A DNA stretch of 64,000 bases from Dyadobacter psychrophilus. GTDB taxonomy: Bacteria > Bacteroidota > Bacteroidia > Cytophagales > Spirosomataceae. The stretch is taken from assembly GCF_900167945.1 (NCBI RefSeq), contig NZ_FUZA01000007.1, positions 124,001 through 188,000 on the forward strand, read 5' to 3'. Positions 42,301 through 50,706 of the stretch are shown in pieces (position 1 is the stretch's first letter; each line of letters opens with the position of its first letter). The notes under the pieces were generated by a model. The model was not told where the DNA came from and did no database searches. It saw only the letters and a program-made list of their open reading frames with translations. A program made the position numbers and the translations under genes.

Positions 42301-44762
42301 CCGTTGTCGGGCCGTCTCGAAATGGCAAGCGCCCTTCTCCCCGGATGCCCGTTAATGCGGGCACGTACGGACATAGAATAGGTTGAGTCTTTCAGCATTC
42401 CACTGAAAACATACTTATTCTGGGTCGTAAAGCCCGCTGAAACCATTTCGTCGCCTTTTAAAAGCATTACTTCATAATCTGTTACACCGGGGACAATTGT
42501 CCAGTCGAGTGAAATGTAACCTTCACATTGCAGGCTCGATAATGTAACGGTCGGGATTCCGACAACAGTGAATGCTTCGCTGGTGCTCTCTCCCACAATG
42601 TTATTATTTTTTCGATGAACAACTTTGATTTTTGCCTTATCCGTAGTTGTACCGGCCGGAATTGTCCAGGTTGTTTGCCGAACGGCAGCAGCCAGGTTCA
42701 CAGCAATATTTGTCCAGGAACCGCCATCATTCAGCGAATATTGAACAGTATAAGTGCTTTGCGCATCGTTTCCAGCATTCCAGCTAATGATAATGCCGTC
42801 CCCATCTTTCAACCGCTCATTTCCAATCGGGTAAGTGATGGCTGTTGCAGCCGGGACAAAATCATATACAACATAATATTCCTGGACAGGATTTTGCGGA
42901 ACTGAGTAACCTTTGACGGATATCTTGTAAGTGCCTGCTGCCGGGTTGTTGACCGTGACCTGCTCCACATTATTAATATGATCGGCACCTGTAACGGCGA
43001 CAGCATTCACTTTCGAAGGAGTGGGATCAAGTAGTCTCGGAAGAACCGTGTTATTGGCCGGATTAATTAATGTTAAATCCAGGTCATTTACCAAATTTCG
43101 AGTCGAAAGCACTGTCGCCGCCGGATCATTATAATACAGCATTACTTTCAATTGCGCCGTTCCGGCCGGAACCTGAATGTTGTGTGTTGCAGTTTCCTGG
43201 TGTCCTACTGCGCCGCCTGCATAATTTTTATCTTCCAGCATTTTGAGTGATCTCGAAAGATCCATCCAGCCAAAGCCATATTTGTAATCCGGCCCTTCAT
43301 TTCCTTTGTCCGTTGCGCCATTGATTATCAGCGCTTTCATTAGTGCATTCCTGGGATTCGCGCCACCATTCATCTGCCGGAAACGCTCGTAAAGCAATGC
43401 AAGCCCACCCGCAACTGCCGGGCTCGACATGCTCGTCCCGCTGCCATTCGTATAAAGGTTGGTAGGAATTGTTGACCGTACAGAAGAGCCCAATGCCACA
43501 ATTTCAGGCTTAATACGCCCGTCGCGCACCGGGCCTACGCTGGAATTGGCCGCAAGCAGACCAGTATCAAAAGTATTTCCGACGCTGATTACATTCTTGG
43601 CAGTTTGATAACCGCTGATCACATTTCCAAAACCCGCCGGATATGGTGAACAAGTGCTGCCACCGCTGTTACCAGCCGAAAAAACATGTTCCAGGTTCGG
43701 TAATTGAAAAGCCTGTTCGTCCAGAATTCGTGAATAAAGATCATAAATTCCGTAAGTGCCACAATTATTGATCTCGCCGCCGTACGAGTTATTGGTAACA
43801 ACCATGCCAAAATCATTCACATATTCCGGGGCATAAGCGATAATGTTGGAATAGCTTTGTGAGACAACCGTCGCTTTGGGCGCATAACCCGCGTAAAGCT
43901 CGTTCATAATGCCTGCTCCGGCCATTGTTCCCATCGTATGGACACCGTGCTGGCCCGCTTCAATGGCGGCGCGGTTAATGATCCTGTTGTTGAAATCAAT
44001 GTGTAACAAAGGGTTGGAGTCGTCGCCATGACCCACCACGATGCCTTTTCCTGTCAGCTTGCGGCCATTTGGCAGGGTGGAATGCAGCAAACCTGCACGC
44101 CCGTTAACAAGGCTCCGGTTATTAAAGGACTTGTCGGCAGCTGGCGCGGCTTGTACATATTGTATATATGGCTGGCCCGCCAGTTCCTTAATCCTGTTGT
44201 CTGCAATGCGTAATGCAATGACCTGATAATCTTTATACTGGTCCGAAACAACCTCGAAGTTTTTAGCTTTTAATTGCTCACTAACTTCCTGAAAACTTAT
44301 TGATCTCGGATAATTGATCCATACATCCACGGTCCCGGGCATTTTCACAGCATGAACAGGAAGCTGTCCCTTTGCAAGTGCTGGTTGCATTTTTTGCTCC
44401 GGTGTCAACTCAAAAATAGCCCTGCCGCGCATTCGTGCCAGTGTGCTTTTGTCCTTCTTGCCGGTAAGGGTTGCGGTATAAGCATTATTTGGAATGTAAT
44501 CCAGCAATTCAATACCCTCCTGCTTCAACTGTTCCCGTTCGGCAGCATTGGGGATAGATTCAAACTGGATGATAGCAAATGTGGGCGAACCGTCAGCCGC
44601 GGTCCTAAGATTTTCGCCTTGCTTGTTAGCAGTAATATTTTTTTCAGGGGTGAATGACCCGCTATGTAAAAGGACTTTATAGTCCTTCCCGTTTTGTGCA
44701 GTAACTGAGAGAGATGTTAGGGCTAAAAACGAAAGTGTGTGGTAAAGTTTCTTCCATTCCAT
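39366..44762 (-). CDS. Giant T9SS-exported subtilisin-like protease (S8)
   Basis: The 1798 aa protein has a signal peptide (1-22, ending VTAQ), a prodomain-like region, and a subtilase domain at about 235-510. The triad is readable as Asp247 in GHGDDSN, His272 in QHGVHTMGT and Ser444 in GTSMSSPAVAG, with oxyanion Asn365 in SAGNSGGS. Beta-sandwich/fibronectin-like and repeat regions follow, including an Ig/CARDB-like stretch. A type A T9SS sorting domain closes the chain at about 1718-1798 (WQVYPNPSTGMFYVTY, DLTGWEYASGTYLLEV). It should be secreted through the outer membrane and cell-surface anchored or released. It fits the PorE-like lipoprotein encoded at 21.8 kb. Confidence 0.93.
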   Translation of the reverse strand: MEWKKLYHTLSFLALTSLSVTAQNGKDYKVLLHSGSFTPEKNITANKQGENLRTAADGSPTFAIIQFESIPNAAEREQLKQEGIELLDYIPNNAYTATLTGKKDKSTLARMRGRAIFELTPEQKMQPALAKGQLPVHAVKMPGTVDVWINYPRSISFQEVSEQLKAKNFEVVSDQYKDYQVIALRIADNRIKELAGQPYIQYVQAAPAADKSFNNRSLVNGRAGLLHSTLPNGRKLTGKGIVVGHGDDSNPLLHIDFNNRIINRAAIEAGQHGVHTMGTMAGAGIMNELYAGYAPKATVVSQSYSNIIAYAPEYVNDFGMVVTNNSYGGEINNCGTYGIYDLYSRILDEQAFQLPNLEHVFSAGNSGGSTCSPYPAGFGNVISGYQTAKNVISVGNTFDTGLLAANSSVGPVRDGRIKPEIVALGSSVRSTIPTNLYTNGSGTSMSSPAVAGGLALLYERFRQMNGGANPRNALMKALIINGATDKGNEGPDYKYGFGWMDLSRSLKMLEDKNYAGGAVGHQETATHNIQVPAGTAQLKVMLYYNDPAATVLSTRNLVNDLDLTLINPANNTVLPRLLDPTPSKVNAVAVTGADHINNVEQVTVNNPAAGTYKISVKGYSVPQNPVQEYYVVYDFVPAATAITYPIGNERLKDGDGIIISWNAGNDAQSTYTVQYSLNDGGSWTNIAVNLAAAVRQTTWTIPAGTTTDKAKIKVVHRKNNNIVGESTSEAFTVVGIPTVTLSSLQCEGYISLDWTIVPGVTDYEVMLLKGDEMVSAGFTTQNKYVFSGMLKDSTYSMSVRARINGHPGRRALAISRRPDNGTCAGLISDNDLKIESILTPAGSGRKNTSSELGNAVFVKIRIKNLDDVDFSGPVEVGYMLDGQAVPLQTITPFIEKGKTYDHTFSIGADMSQVRDYHLQVFIHGQSDLVTSNDTLAKVFRQLPNDQIALPFLDDIENLPIQTWVKNQTGLTGDGRYDFSASTNAGRLRTFVNTGMAASGQRALTLDANRFFTAGNISYLDGTFNLANYNVEDVDVRLNFKYKNHGQKTNANNRVWVRGKDSDPWIEAYDLFANQNSSQEGYKMPQGIELSNLLASNNQNFSSSLQVRWGQWGKIIAADNKTGAGYSFDDIMLYVVTDDIQLLSLVQPAAENCGLGSTEPVILQVRNSSARTITNIPVYLQLNDGTVITDTIASLAKRTTVNYTFKDKLDLSAYGRHKIKVWVGLETDSYRLNDSVNVQVHHAPVISSYPYLENFESNDGHWYTKGTNSSWQHGKPVSKQIKTAPSGTNIWKTNLAGTNNDREESYLHSPCFNVTGLIAPTLSFSVALDMEVCDPLPCDIAYLEYSGDGGAWTRLGAQGQGTNWYNKTYSGKGSWSIQNFVRWHVATIPLPTGFSSLKIRFVFSADNFNNREGIALDDIHIYDQANGIYDETGTGSPVSQSVPASNNWVHFLRNNKLIASVNTKGQNLGNTEVQAYVTTSGIRNTNKNYYLDRNFTIKPQNANLADSAIVRLYFLESETLALVNATGCNNCDKPSSAYELAVSKYKNADLSKEDGNIENSSNGAWAFYPTELVKKVPYDKGYYAELKIKNFSEFWLAKNFVGSGDALPVSLISFSAKKKNADGDKSVLLEWQTTSEEDFDHFDIEVAAGNDAYRQNQFVKLGEMASRGGLNVVRDYTFTDQSSTKTGVLYYRLKMVDSDNSYQYSSVKPVFFDEKPSWQVYPNPSTGMFYVTYQANTGEEVTVNVYDNGGRIYHSSKSAATGFVQKHKLDLTGWEYASGTYLLEVVSGKEKQVFHVLKN

Positions 44763-44937
44763 ACAATTAGATCAATAAATAAAACAGGTAATTCTACTTT
44801 ATTTATACCTGATTTACAAATTAATACGTAACTGTCATTTTATCGGTTATTTTAATTTTTGTAATTGCCTGTTCACGGGGTTAACTTCGCGGTTTAACAT
44901 CTCACATTGTTTTGCGTTGCCATCAGCGCACAGGATT

Positions 44938-45711
44938 ATGAACTTATACGGCCTAATCGGATTTCCCCTGACACATTCTTTTTCCAAGCGATATTTTACG
45001 GATAAATTCCTCCGCGAAAAGATCAGGGAAAGCAGTTACGAACTGTTTGAAATGAACTCACTGGAAGGCCTACCGTCTCTGCTGAAAAAGAAAACAGAAT
45101 TGAGAGGATTAAATGTGACAATTCCTTACAAAACAGAAGTAATATCGTATCTGGACGACCTGGACGACGCTTCCGCAGAGCGCATCGGAGCCGTTAACAC
45201 GATTAAAATATACGCCGACGGTAGCACAAAAGGCTTTAATACAGACTATTACGGATTTCGCCAATCACTGGAAGAATGGATGGACAAGCGCGGTGAGAAA
45301 TGCAGTAATTTCAGTGCATTGGTCTTGGGAAACGGCGGAGCGGCCAAGGCTGTTCAGGTTGCATTACAAGATATGCATATGGATTATAAGCTGGTTTCGA
45401 GACAGCGAAGTGAAGATTCTATCATGTATGAGGAATTGACGGAAGAAGTCATGAACTCGTATTTGCTGATCATTAATACAACTCCGCTCGGAATGTATCC
45501 AAAAATTGAGGAGTGCCCGAACATTCCTTATCAGTTCGTGACTAAAAAGCATTATCTGTACGACCTGGTTTACAATCCGGCAGAAACGATGTTTTTAAAA
45601 AAAGGGGTTGAAAAAGGAGCAGCCGTTCAGAATGGATTGAAAATGCTTGAATTACAAGCAGAAAAGGCTTGGGAAATCTGGACGCAGGAAGAAAATTTGT
45701 GGAGCGTTTAA
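44938..45711 (+). CDS. aroE: Shikimate dehydrogenase
   Basis: AroE reduces 3-dehydroshikimate to shikimate with NADPH in aromatic amino acid synthesis. From the ATG at 44,938 the protein is 257 aa (MNLYGLIGFPLTHSFSKRYF). The substrate-site S-x-S (HSFSK), catalytic Lys in LNVTIPYKTEV, GAVNTIK, the Asp in NTDYYGF and the NADP loop LVLGNGGAAKAV are all present. A TTG seven codons upstream is a less likely start. Its tail overlaps ribD by 4 bp, convergent. Confidence 0.95.
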   Translation: MNLYGLIGFPLTHSFSKRYFTDKFLREKIRESSYELFEMNSLEGLPSLLKKKTELRGLNVTIPYKTEVISYLDDLDDASAERIGAVNTIKIYADGSTKGFNTDYYGFRQSLEEWMDKRGEKCSNFSALVLGNGGAAKAVQVALQDMHMDYKLVSRQRSEDSIMYEELTEEVMNSYLLIINTTPLGMYPKIEECPNIPYQFVTKKHYLYDLVYNPAETMFLKKGVEKGAAVQNGLKMLELQAEKAWEIWTQEENLWSV

Positions 45712-46775
45712 ACGCGGGAATAATAAGTCCAAAGATCGTTTTCCACTTTTTCCGAAGATCGCAAAATGCCGGTTGCAACAGGTGCCTTAACCCCATCGCC
45801 AATAGCAGCGGGACCCTGACAGCGGCGGATCTCGTCCCACAATCCGGTTTGTAAAAAAGCATTGATCACCGCAGCACCGCCTTCCACGAAAACGGACTGT
45901 ATCTTTCTTGCCAACAATCCTTTAAGCATCTGCTCAATTTCATCAGTTCCAGGAGCCAGTTTTAGGTAGGTAATGTCGGGACTGCCGGAATAGCGCTCAG
46001 GATAATCAGGCAAACTTGTTTCCTGCAAGTAGTTGACAATAATGGTCGGCTGTATTTTGTTAAACAAATTCAATGTGGCCGGAAGCTGAATGTGCCTGTC
46101 CAAAACGACCCGAACTGGATCACGGCCTTCCCAGTTTCTAACATTCAGGCGCGGATTATCCATTAATGCTGTTTTGTAACCCACTAAAATTGCATCTTCC
46201 TCGGTTCGCCATTGATGCACGCGCATGTTTGAAAGGGGACCGCTGATCCGCAAGTTGCCACCTGTTTCAGGACCCAAAAATCCGTCCGCTGTTTCAGCCC
46301 ATTTCAAGATCACATAAGGTCTTTTTTGCTCCATAGCAGTGAAAAAACGCTTATTAAGCGCTAATCCTTCCAAAGCCAGCAAGCCAATTTCGACCTCAAT
46401 TCCAGCCTCCACCATCCGCGCAATGCCCCTTCCCGACACCAGCGGATTAGGGTCATTATTACAAATGATTACTTTTTTTAGTTTTTTGCTGACCATCAGA
46501 TCCGCGCAGGGAGGCGTTTTACCCGTGTGTGAGCAGGGTTCAAGGGTTACATAGGCGGTTGATTCGGGCAGTAAATGTGCATTTCCCTTCGATTCTGCGT
46601 CATTAATCGCCCAGACTTCGGCATGCGGACCGCCATATTGCCGGTGCCAGCCTTCGCCGATAATGATGCCTTCATGAACGATCACACAACCCACCATCGG
46701 GTTAGGGCTTACGTTCCCGCGGCCGCTGCCAGCCAGTTGTAAAGCCCGTCTCATCCATTGAATATCTGCCTCCAT
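45708..46775 (-). CDS. ribD: Riboflavin biosynthesis protein RibD (deaminase-reductase)
   Basis: RibD performs two successive steps of riboflavin synthesis: deamination of the pyrimidine and reduction of the ribose side chain. From the ATG at 46,775 it is 355 aa. The deaminase domain (about 1-145) has the zinc-site HAEVWAI and PCSHTGKTPPCADLM motifs, and the reductase domain starts near 150 (PYVILKWAETADGFLG, DAILVGYKTALMDNPRLNVR). The open frame extends 11 codons upstream, but a promoter motif sits there, favouring the inner ATG. It is divergent from prmC. Confidence 0.95.
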   Translation of the reverse strand: MEADIQWMRRALQLAGSGRGNVSPNPMVGCVIVHEGIIIGEGWHRQYGGPHAEVWAINDAESKGNAHLLPESTAYVTLEPCSHTGKTPPCADLMVSKKLKKVIICNNDPNPLVSGRGIARMVEAGIEVEIGLLALEGLALNKRFFTAMEQKRPYVILKWAETADGFLGPETGGNLRISGPLSNMRVHQWRTEEDAILVGYKTALMDNPRLNVRNWEGRDPVRVVLDRHIQLPATLNLFNKIQPTIIVNYLQETSLPDYPERYSGSPDITYLKLAPGTDEIEQMLKGLLARKIQSVFVEGGAAVINAFLQTGLWDEIRRCQGPAAIGDGVKAPVATGILRSSEKVENDLWTYYSRV

Positions 46776-46779
46776 CCGG

Positions 46780-46808
46780 CAAAAATACGAACCTCCTTTT
46801 AAACTCAA
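46780..46808 (-). promoter_or_regulatory. Candidate promoter of ribD, very close to the start codon
   Basis: On the minus strand TTG at 46,808-46,806, an 18 nt spacer and TATTTTTG at 46,787-46,780 (then C) match the Bacteroidota consensus. The -7 box ends 4 bp before the ribD ATG, so the transcript would start near the codon itself, giving a leaderless or almost leaderless mRNA. Confidence 0.45.
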
Positions 46809-46866
46809 CTTTCGTGAGTTCCTATTATTTGCTAACTTTCCGACATTGGAATAAAAAACACATCAA

Positions 46867-47727
46867 ATGACTTCGGCACGTCAGTTATATCAATATATCT
46901 TAAAAGGCATTACCGTTTATCCCGAAAAAGAAGCCCAGGCAATCGCTTTTATGCTGCTGGAGCATTACATGAGACTTCGCAATATTGATGTACTTGTTGA
47001 CAGGCCGGTTCCTGAAAACACTGCCCAGCCTGACTGGGACACCATTATCAGCAGGCTTAATGACAACGAACCTGTTCAGCATATCATCGGTTCGACGGAA
47101 TTTTGCGGTCTCGAATTCCGGGTTTCATCCTCCGTGCTGATCCCGCGTCCTGAAACGGAAGAGCTGGTCAGAATGGTCACCCGCGATTACGCCGAGCCGG
47201 ACAAGAACATTAGCATTCTGGACATTGGAACCGGCAGCGGCTGCATTGCCATCGTGCTCGCACGCTTTCTCCCGCACGTTTCTGTGCACGCCTGGGACGT
47301 TTCTGATGAAGCGCTTGAAGTGGCCCGGGAAAATGCACGCCAGCTTATCGCCGACGTAACATTTGCGAAACAGGATATGCTCAATGTAACATTCCCGCTA
47401 CCGGGTAATATTATCCAGTTTGACTGCCTTGTGAGTAATCCGCCATACGTAACTTACTCAGAACAAGAGCATATGCGGCCAAATGTCCTGCGTTTTGAAC
47501 CACACGAAGCATTATTCGTAGAGGATAGCGACCCGCTGCTGTTTTACAAGGCCATAGCAGATTTTGGCATACACCATTTAAAACCAGACGGAAAGTGCTA
47601 CGTAGAAATCAACGAGCATTTCGGAGCAGGGACCAAGCAGGTTTTTGAGGAAAGAAATTACAAAAACGTCGAGATCCTGAGGGATATTCACGGCAAAGAC
47701 CGTTTCGTAAGGGCGATCTGGAAATGA
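46867..47727 (+). CDS. prmC: Peptide chain release factor N5-glutamine methyltransferase
   Basis: PrmC methylates the Gln of the GGQ motif in RF1 and RF2, raising termination efficiency. The 286 aa protein has an N-terminal helical domain, the SAM-binding segment ILDIGTGSGCIAIVLARFLP and the catalytic NPPY motif (LVSNPPYVTYSE), plus RPETEELVRMV upstream of it, typical of HemK/PrmC. It is divergent from ribD (91 bp gap). Confidence 0.95.
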   Translation: MTSARQLYQYILKGITVYPEKEAQAIAFMLLEHYMRLRNIDVLVDRPVPENTAQPDWDTIISRLNDNEPVQHIIGSTEFCGLEFRVSSSVLIPRPETEELVRMVTRDYAEPDKNISILDIGTGSGCIAIVLARFLPHVSVHAWDVSDEALEVARENARQLIADVTFAKQDMLNVTFPLPGNIIQFDCLVSNPPYVTYSEQEHMRPNVLRFEPHEALFVEDSDPLLFYKAIADFGIHHLKPDGKCYVEINEHFGAGTKQVFEERNYKNVEILRDIHGKDRFVRAIWK

Positions 47728-47737
47728 CGTTAGACTT

Positions 47738-47880
47738 TGCCCAGGCCCCCGAGGGGGTGACTAACTTAGGACGCCGAAACGATATACACCCCTTCTGGGG
47801 ATGGGGGCAAACGGAAACCGCCAAACTCCAAAAATGCTAAATCACCCCTTCAGGGGCCGGGGGACAAGGAAACCGCCCAA
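47738..47880. repeat. C/G-rich imperfect repeat pair in the prmC-moxR gap
   Basis: Two copies of a roughly 38 bp unit lie at 47,787-47,824 and 47,843-47,880. Each reads CACCCCTTC(A/T)GGGG, then a G-rich run and AAGGAAACCGCC-like end (the first copy has ACGGAAACCGCC). Each unit can fold a CCCCTTCNGGGG hairpin. A third, degenerate piece (CCCCCGAGGGGGTGACTA) begins at about 47,740. It resembles REP-like intergenic repeats of Bacteroidota and may act as an RNA hairpin or terminator. Confidence 0.7.
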
Positions 47881-47902
47881 CCAAACATAAGACTACTCAT
47901 AA

Positions 47903-48856
47903 ATGTATATAGAGAAAATAAAGGATGTGCTGAATGAGATGGGCAAGGTGGTTGTGGGGCAGGACAAACTGCTCAACAGACTGCTTATCGGCCTTTTCAC
48001 GGGCGGCCACATTCTGCTCGAAGGAGTTCCCGGCCTAGCCAAAACGCTGACGATCAATGTCATGGCGAAAGTGCTGCACCTTGATTTCAAAAGAATTCAG
48101 TTTACACCTGACCTTTTGCCCGCCGATTTGATCGGAACGATGATCTATAAGCCCAAAATCGGGGATTATGAGGTTAAAAAAGGCCCTATTTTTTCCAATA
48201 TTATCCTGGCAGATGAGGTGAACCGCTCCCCGGCCAAAGTGCAGTCGGCTTTACTTGAAGCGATGCAGGAAAAACAGGTGACGATTGGAGATGAAACTTA
48301 TTTGCTCGACCGGCCATTTGTGGTGCTCGCAACCCAGAACCCGGTGGAGCAGGAAGGAACTTATCCGCTTCCCGAAGCTCAGATCGACCGTTTTATGATG
48401 AAAGTATATGTCGATTATCTTGAAAAAGATAAGGAACTGGAAGTAATGCGCCGCATGTCGGACATTAATTACGACTATCAGATCAAACCGATCCTAAATA
48501 AGGAAGACATTTTTGCGATCCGTGACAATGTAAACAAAGTGAACATTTCCGAAACGCTGGAAAAATACATTATCGAACTGGTGTTCGCCACACGCAGGCC
48601 GCTGGATTACGGGCTTCGTGACGAGGCACGTTACATTCAGTTTGGCGTTTCGCCGCGTGCAACCATTTACCTGAACAGGGCTGCAAAAGCGCTCGCTTAT
48701 CTGGAAGGCCGCGATTATGTGTTGCCGGAAGACATTAAGGAGCTTGCCCCGGACATTATGAACCACCGTATTTTACTCAACTACGAAGCTGAGGCAGACG
48801 GGGTAAGAACAATGGCTATTATCGATTCCATTCTCCGGAAAGTGGCCATCGGTTAA
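47903..48856 (+). CDS. MoxR-type AAA+ ATPase
   Basis: The 317 aa protein is an AAA+ ATPase of the MoxR/RavA group. It has Walker A HILLEGVPGLAKT, Walker B ILADEVNRSPAKVQSALLEAMQE (with the family's long DEVNR-ALLEAM run) and sensor region VVLATQNPVEQEGTYPLPEAQ. Such proteins work as chaperones that assemble or activate partner proteins, often with DUF58 and VWA proteins encoded next door; here no such partner follows in the window. The gene starts after a C/G-rich repeat region and ends 4 bp into the convergent yidD. Confidence 0.94.
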   Translation: MYIEKIKDVLNEMGKVVVGQDKLLNRLLIGLFTGGHILLEGVPGLAKTLTINVMAKVLHLDFKRIQFTPDLLPADLIGTMIYKPKIGDYEVKKGPIFSNIILADEVNRSPAKVQSALLEAMQEKQVTIGDETYLLDRPFVVLATQNPVEQEGTYPLPEAQIDRFMMKVYVDYLEKDKELEVMRRMSDINYDYQIKPILNKEDIFAIRDNVNKVNISETLEKYIIELVFATRRPLDYGLRDEARYIQFGVSPRATIYLNRAAKALAYLEGRDYVLPEDIKELAPDIMNHRILLNYEAEADGVRTMAIIDSILRKVAIG

Positions 48857-49062
48857 GGGACAGGATCGTGCCCGTGCCCACCCCAGGGATGGCATCGCGA
48901 AAAGCGTTTCAGGCCCAACCAGGTGCCTTTTACAACCCCGTGCTTCTGGATCGCCTCGATCATATACTGCGAACAAGTGGGCGTATAACGACAAGAATTT
49001 GGCAGGTAAGGCGACAGCACACCCTGGTAAATCCGAACCAGTCCGATGAGTAAAAATTTCAT
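48853..49062 (-). CDS. yidD: Membrane protein insertion efficiency factor YidD
   Basis: YidD is a small membrane-associated protein that helps YidC insert inner-membrane proteins. The 69 aa sequence has the family signature (IRIYQGVLSPYLPNSCRYTPTCSQYMIEA-type, with CRYTPTCSQY) and the C-terminal RFSRCHPWGGHGHDPVP. In many bacteria yidD sits beside rnpA and yidC; here it is alone, tail to tail with moxR (4 bp overlap) and divergent from lgt. Confidence 0.94.
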   Translation of the reverse strand: MKFLLIGLVRIYQGVLSPYLPNSCRYTPTCSQYMIEAIQKHGVVKGTWLGLKRFSRCHPWGGHGHDPVP

Positions 49063-49084
49063 TTCGCTTCTTGTGTCAAAGTAG

Positions 49085-49092
49085 TATATTTG
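49085..49092 (+). promoter_or_regulatory. Candidate -7 promoter element of lgt
   Basis: TATATTTG matches TAnnTTTG 20 bp before the lgt ATG. No TTG lies at 17-23 nt upstream (the nearest is 11 nt away), so only half the promoter is supported. Confidence 0.4.
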
Positions 49093-49112
49093 GCAATTAA
49101 CATCATAAAAGC

Positions 49113-49943
49113 ATGATTTCGTATATAATATGGAATGTCAGTCCTGAAATTTTCACAATTCCGCAAATTGGTGATTTCGGCCCGTTCCCTGTCCGCTGGT
49201 ATGGCCTCCTCTTCGCCGCCGGCTTCCTGGTAGGACAACAAATAATGATTCATATCTTCAAAAAAGAAGGCAAATCTCTGGAAGACATTGATTCGCTTAC
49301 ATTATATATGGTGTTGTCAACCGTCATTGGTGCACGCGTTGGACACTTTCTTTTTTACGAACCCGAAGTCCTCTTCAAAAATCCCCTTGAAGTAATTCTT
49401 CCGCCTTATGCAGGTCTGGCGAGTCACGGAGCAATTATCGGGATCATTACGGGTCTATTGCTTTATTCGCGATCCAGAAGGTCTTCCGGACAAACATTTT
49501 TATGGGTAGCCGACAGAATGGTCATCGTCATTGCCCTGGCAGGCGCATTTATTCGGTTTGGTAATTTAATGAACTCAGAGATCGTCGGTAAGCCAACCGA
49601 TGTTCCGTGGGGATTTGTTTTCGTTCAAAACACTGAATTCCGCCAGATTCCGCGCCACGCTGCGCAGCTTTACGAATCCATTTCCTGTTTTATACTTTTC
49701 TTCATTCTCTTGTGGATCTGGAACAAATATAAGGCAGCGACTCCACGTGGTTTAATGGTAGGCGTTTTCTTCATTTGGGTCTTTACTTTGCGTTTTATGT
49801 ACGAGTTCCTGAAAGAAAATCAGGAAGCATTTGAAGCCAATTACGCATTGAATATGGGCCAGATCCTGAGCATCCCGGCTGTGTTGCTTGGCGTTTATTT
49901 TATATACCAATCAAGGAAATCTTCACATCAGCTTGCCCGGTGA
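49113..49943 (+). CDS. lgt: Prolipoprotein diacylglyceryl transferase
   Basis: Lgt transfers diacylglycerol from phosphatidylglycerol to the lipobox Cys of prolipoproteins, the first step of lipoprotein maturation. The 276 aa, seven-helix protein has the start FGPFPVRWYGLLFAAGF, GARVGHFLFYEPE, the Arg-rich Lgt signature GAFIRFGNLMNSEIVGKPTDVPWGF, and RHAAQLYESI. It fits the many lipoproteins encoded in this window. Confidence 0.96.
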   Translation: MISYIIWNVSPEIFTIPQIGDFGPFPVRWYGLLFAAGFLVGQQIMIHIFKKEGKSLEDIDSLTLYMVLSTVIGARVGHFLFYEPEVLFKNPLEVILPPYAGLASHGAIIGIITGLLLYSRSRRSSGQTFLWVADRMVIVIALAGAFIRFGNLMNSEIVGKPTDVPWGFVFVQNTEFRQIPRHAAQLYESISCFILFFILLWIWNKYKAATPRGLMVGVFFIWVFTLRFMYEFLKENQEAFEANYALNMGQILSIPAVLLGVYFIYQSRKSSHQLAR

Positions 49944-50036
49944 CATAATCTTTGCCGCTTGCGAATTGACGGCGTTTCATGGGTTTGTTTTTTGATTAAA
50001 TTGAGTCTTCATTGAAAGAAACATAAACCCAGGAAG

Positions 50037-50654
50037 ATGAAAACATCGTTTATTCTATCATTTGTTCTTGCGTCAGCAATGCTTTTGAGCAGTTGCGGAA
50101 AGAAGCAGGAAGAGCAGGAAGTGGATGAAAAAGAGGTAGAAAAATCCGCAGTAGATGCGTTGCAGGCGTTTGCCGATAAGGCCAAAGAAATGGGCAGCCG
50201 CGAAGCCGTTGATCCCATCGATTTTCGGAAGCTAAAAGAATTAATGCCTGAGAAAATTGGCGGCATGGCGCGAACCGAAGCCACAGGAGAAAAATCCGGT
50301 GCGATGGGCTTCACAGTTTCCACGGCTCATGCGAAATATAAAGGGGACGGGGAAGAGAACATGGACATTGAAATTGTCGACACAGGAGGCATAGCAGGTG
50401 TTTCGACAATGGCGCTGGCAGGCTGGTCCATGGCCGAAATTGATAAGGAAACGACAACAGGATACGAAAAAACGACCAAAATTGACGGTTATAAAGCTTT
50501 TGAAAAATACGATAACGAAGGGAAATCCGGTGAATTGAATGTACTGGTAGCCGACCGTTTCGTCGTCAATGTGCAGGGCGATCACATTACGGTGGATCAA
50601 CTCAAAGACGCATTAAAAGATCTGGATCTCGCCAAACTGGGTGATCTGAAATAA
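50037..50654 (+). CDS. Small lipoprotein of unknown function
   Basis: The 205 aa product has a lipoprotein signal with lipobox LSSC (Cys20) followed by GKKQEEQEVDEKEVEK, a charged helical linker. The rest (about 60-205) forms a beta-rich domain (MGFTVSTAHAKYKGDGEENMDIEIVDTG, DKETTTGYEKTTKIDGYKAFEKYD). I do not recognise the family; similar proteins may be annotated as hypothetical. It has no close operon neighbour and ends at a terminator shared with the convergent ECF sigma factor. Confidence 0.8.
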   Translation: MKTSFILSFVLASAMLLSSCGKKQEEQEVDEKEVEKSAVDALQAFADKAKEMGSREAVDPIDFRKLKELMPEKIGGMARTEATGEKSGAMGFTVSTAHAKYKGDGEENMDIEIVDTGGIAGVSTMALAGWSMAEIDKETTTGYEKTTKIDGYKAFEKYDNEGKSGELNVLVADRFVVNVQGDHITVDQLKDALKDLDLAKLGDLK

Positions 50655-50656
50655 AA

Positions 50657-50686
50657 AAAAGCAGAAGTGTCGAGCTTCTGCTTTTT
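50657..50686. terminator. Bidirectional terminator
   Basis: AAAAGCAGAAG and CTTCTGCTTTT form a stem of 11 bp around a 7 nt loop, flanked by A-run and T-run so it works on both strands. It separates the lipoprotein gene (plus) from the ECF sigma factor gene (minus). Confidence 0.88.
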
Positions 50687-50706
50687 CTATGATGTTTCGG
50701 CAAGGT

